This document shows positions 22,991 through 22,998 of a stretch of 22,998 bases of DNA, in pieces. This DNA comes from JAVBOP01 sp031550405. Its GTDB lineage: Bacteria > Bacteroidota > Ignavibacteria > Kapaibacteriales > UBA2268. Where the stretch lies: assembly GCA_031550405.1 (NCBI GenBank), contig JAVBOP010000183.1, positions 1 through 22,998 of the forward strand. The letters are read 5' to 3'. The notes under the pieces were generated by a model. That model searched no databases, was not told the origin of the DNA, and saw nothing but the letters and a program-made list of their open reading frames with translations. A program made the translations under genes and the position numbers. Position 1 is the stretch's first letter, and every line of letters starts with the position of its first letter.

Positions 22991-22998
22991 ATGAAAAA
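22991..22998 (+). CDS. Start of a further gene, cut by the window edge
   Basis: AGAAGGGA (22972-22979) followed 11 bases later by ATGAAAAA at 22991. The spacing and the Met-Lys-Lys-type start repeat the pattern of the two lipoprotein genes before it, so a third small lipoprotein is likely. Only two codons are visible. Confidence 0.4.

Noticed and set aside
1..22998. tRNA, rRNA or known riboswitch
   Set aside because: No cloverleaf with a TTCRA-type loop, no rRNA-like segment and no recognisable riboswitch core was seen in the gaps.

Overview
The window looks like chromosome of a member of the Bacteroidota/Chlorobiota/Ignavibacteriota (FCB) group. The evidence is the end of a PorX-like regulator, a full-length SprA translocon protein and a peptidase with a type-A sorting domain, all belonging to the type IX secretion system (T9SS). 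A Bacteroidota-style OstA-like protein and promoters of the TTTG-N19/20-TAnnTTTG kind point the same way. A class-A flavodiiron protein suggests an anaerobic or microaerobic life. I cannot fix the genus from this sequence.

Layout. 1-293: C-terminal end of a PorX-like gene (+), convergent with dxs (343-2319, -), which makes 1-deoxyxylulose-5-phosphate for isoprenoids. speA (2508-4397, +, arginine decarboxylase) is divergent from dxs, and trx (4517-4840, +) follows; both have near-identical Bacteroidota-type promoters. On the minus strand a flavodiiron protein (5458-6648) precedes a DUF177/YceD-like gene (4890-5411). 6649-7203 is a long gap with short repeats, palindromes and what looks like a decayed Fic-family fragment. 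7204-9274 (+) is a tight three-gene unit: membrane PASTA protein, tsaE, and an endonuclease/exonuclease/phosphatase-family lipoprotein.

9284-10073 holds no gene. It is four tandem copies of a roughly 208-bp unit full of hairpins, one copy carrying a different inverted repeat inside it. An OstA/LptA-like protein follows (10124-11419, +). The right half is a minus-strand block read sprA (21242-14181), M1 aminopeptidase (14121-12094), J-domain protein (12076-11783) and a small PHA-system-like protein (11736-11452). The peptidase carries a sorting signal, so it is a likely client of the secretion system whose channel protein is encoded next to it. From 21243 the sequence becomes clearly more AT-rich: a 780-bp gap and then a row of small lipoprotein genes (22027/22087-22458, 22474-22962, and one beginning at 22991 that is cut by the window edge).

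The most unusual signal is a recurring AT-rich dyad, ATTTATGAA-N6-TTCATAAAT, found complete or degenerate in most intergenic gaps of the window and absent as a named element from anything I recognise. No RNA genes, CRISPR arrays or intact mobile elements were seen.
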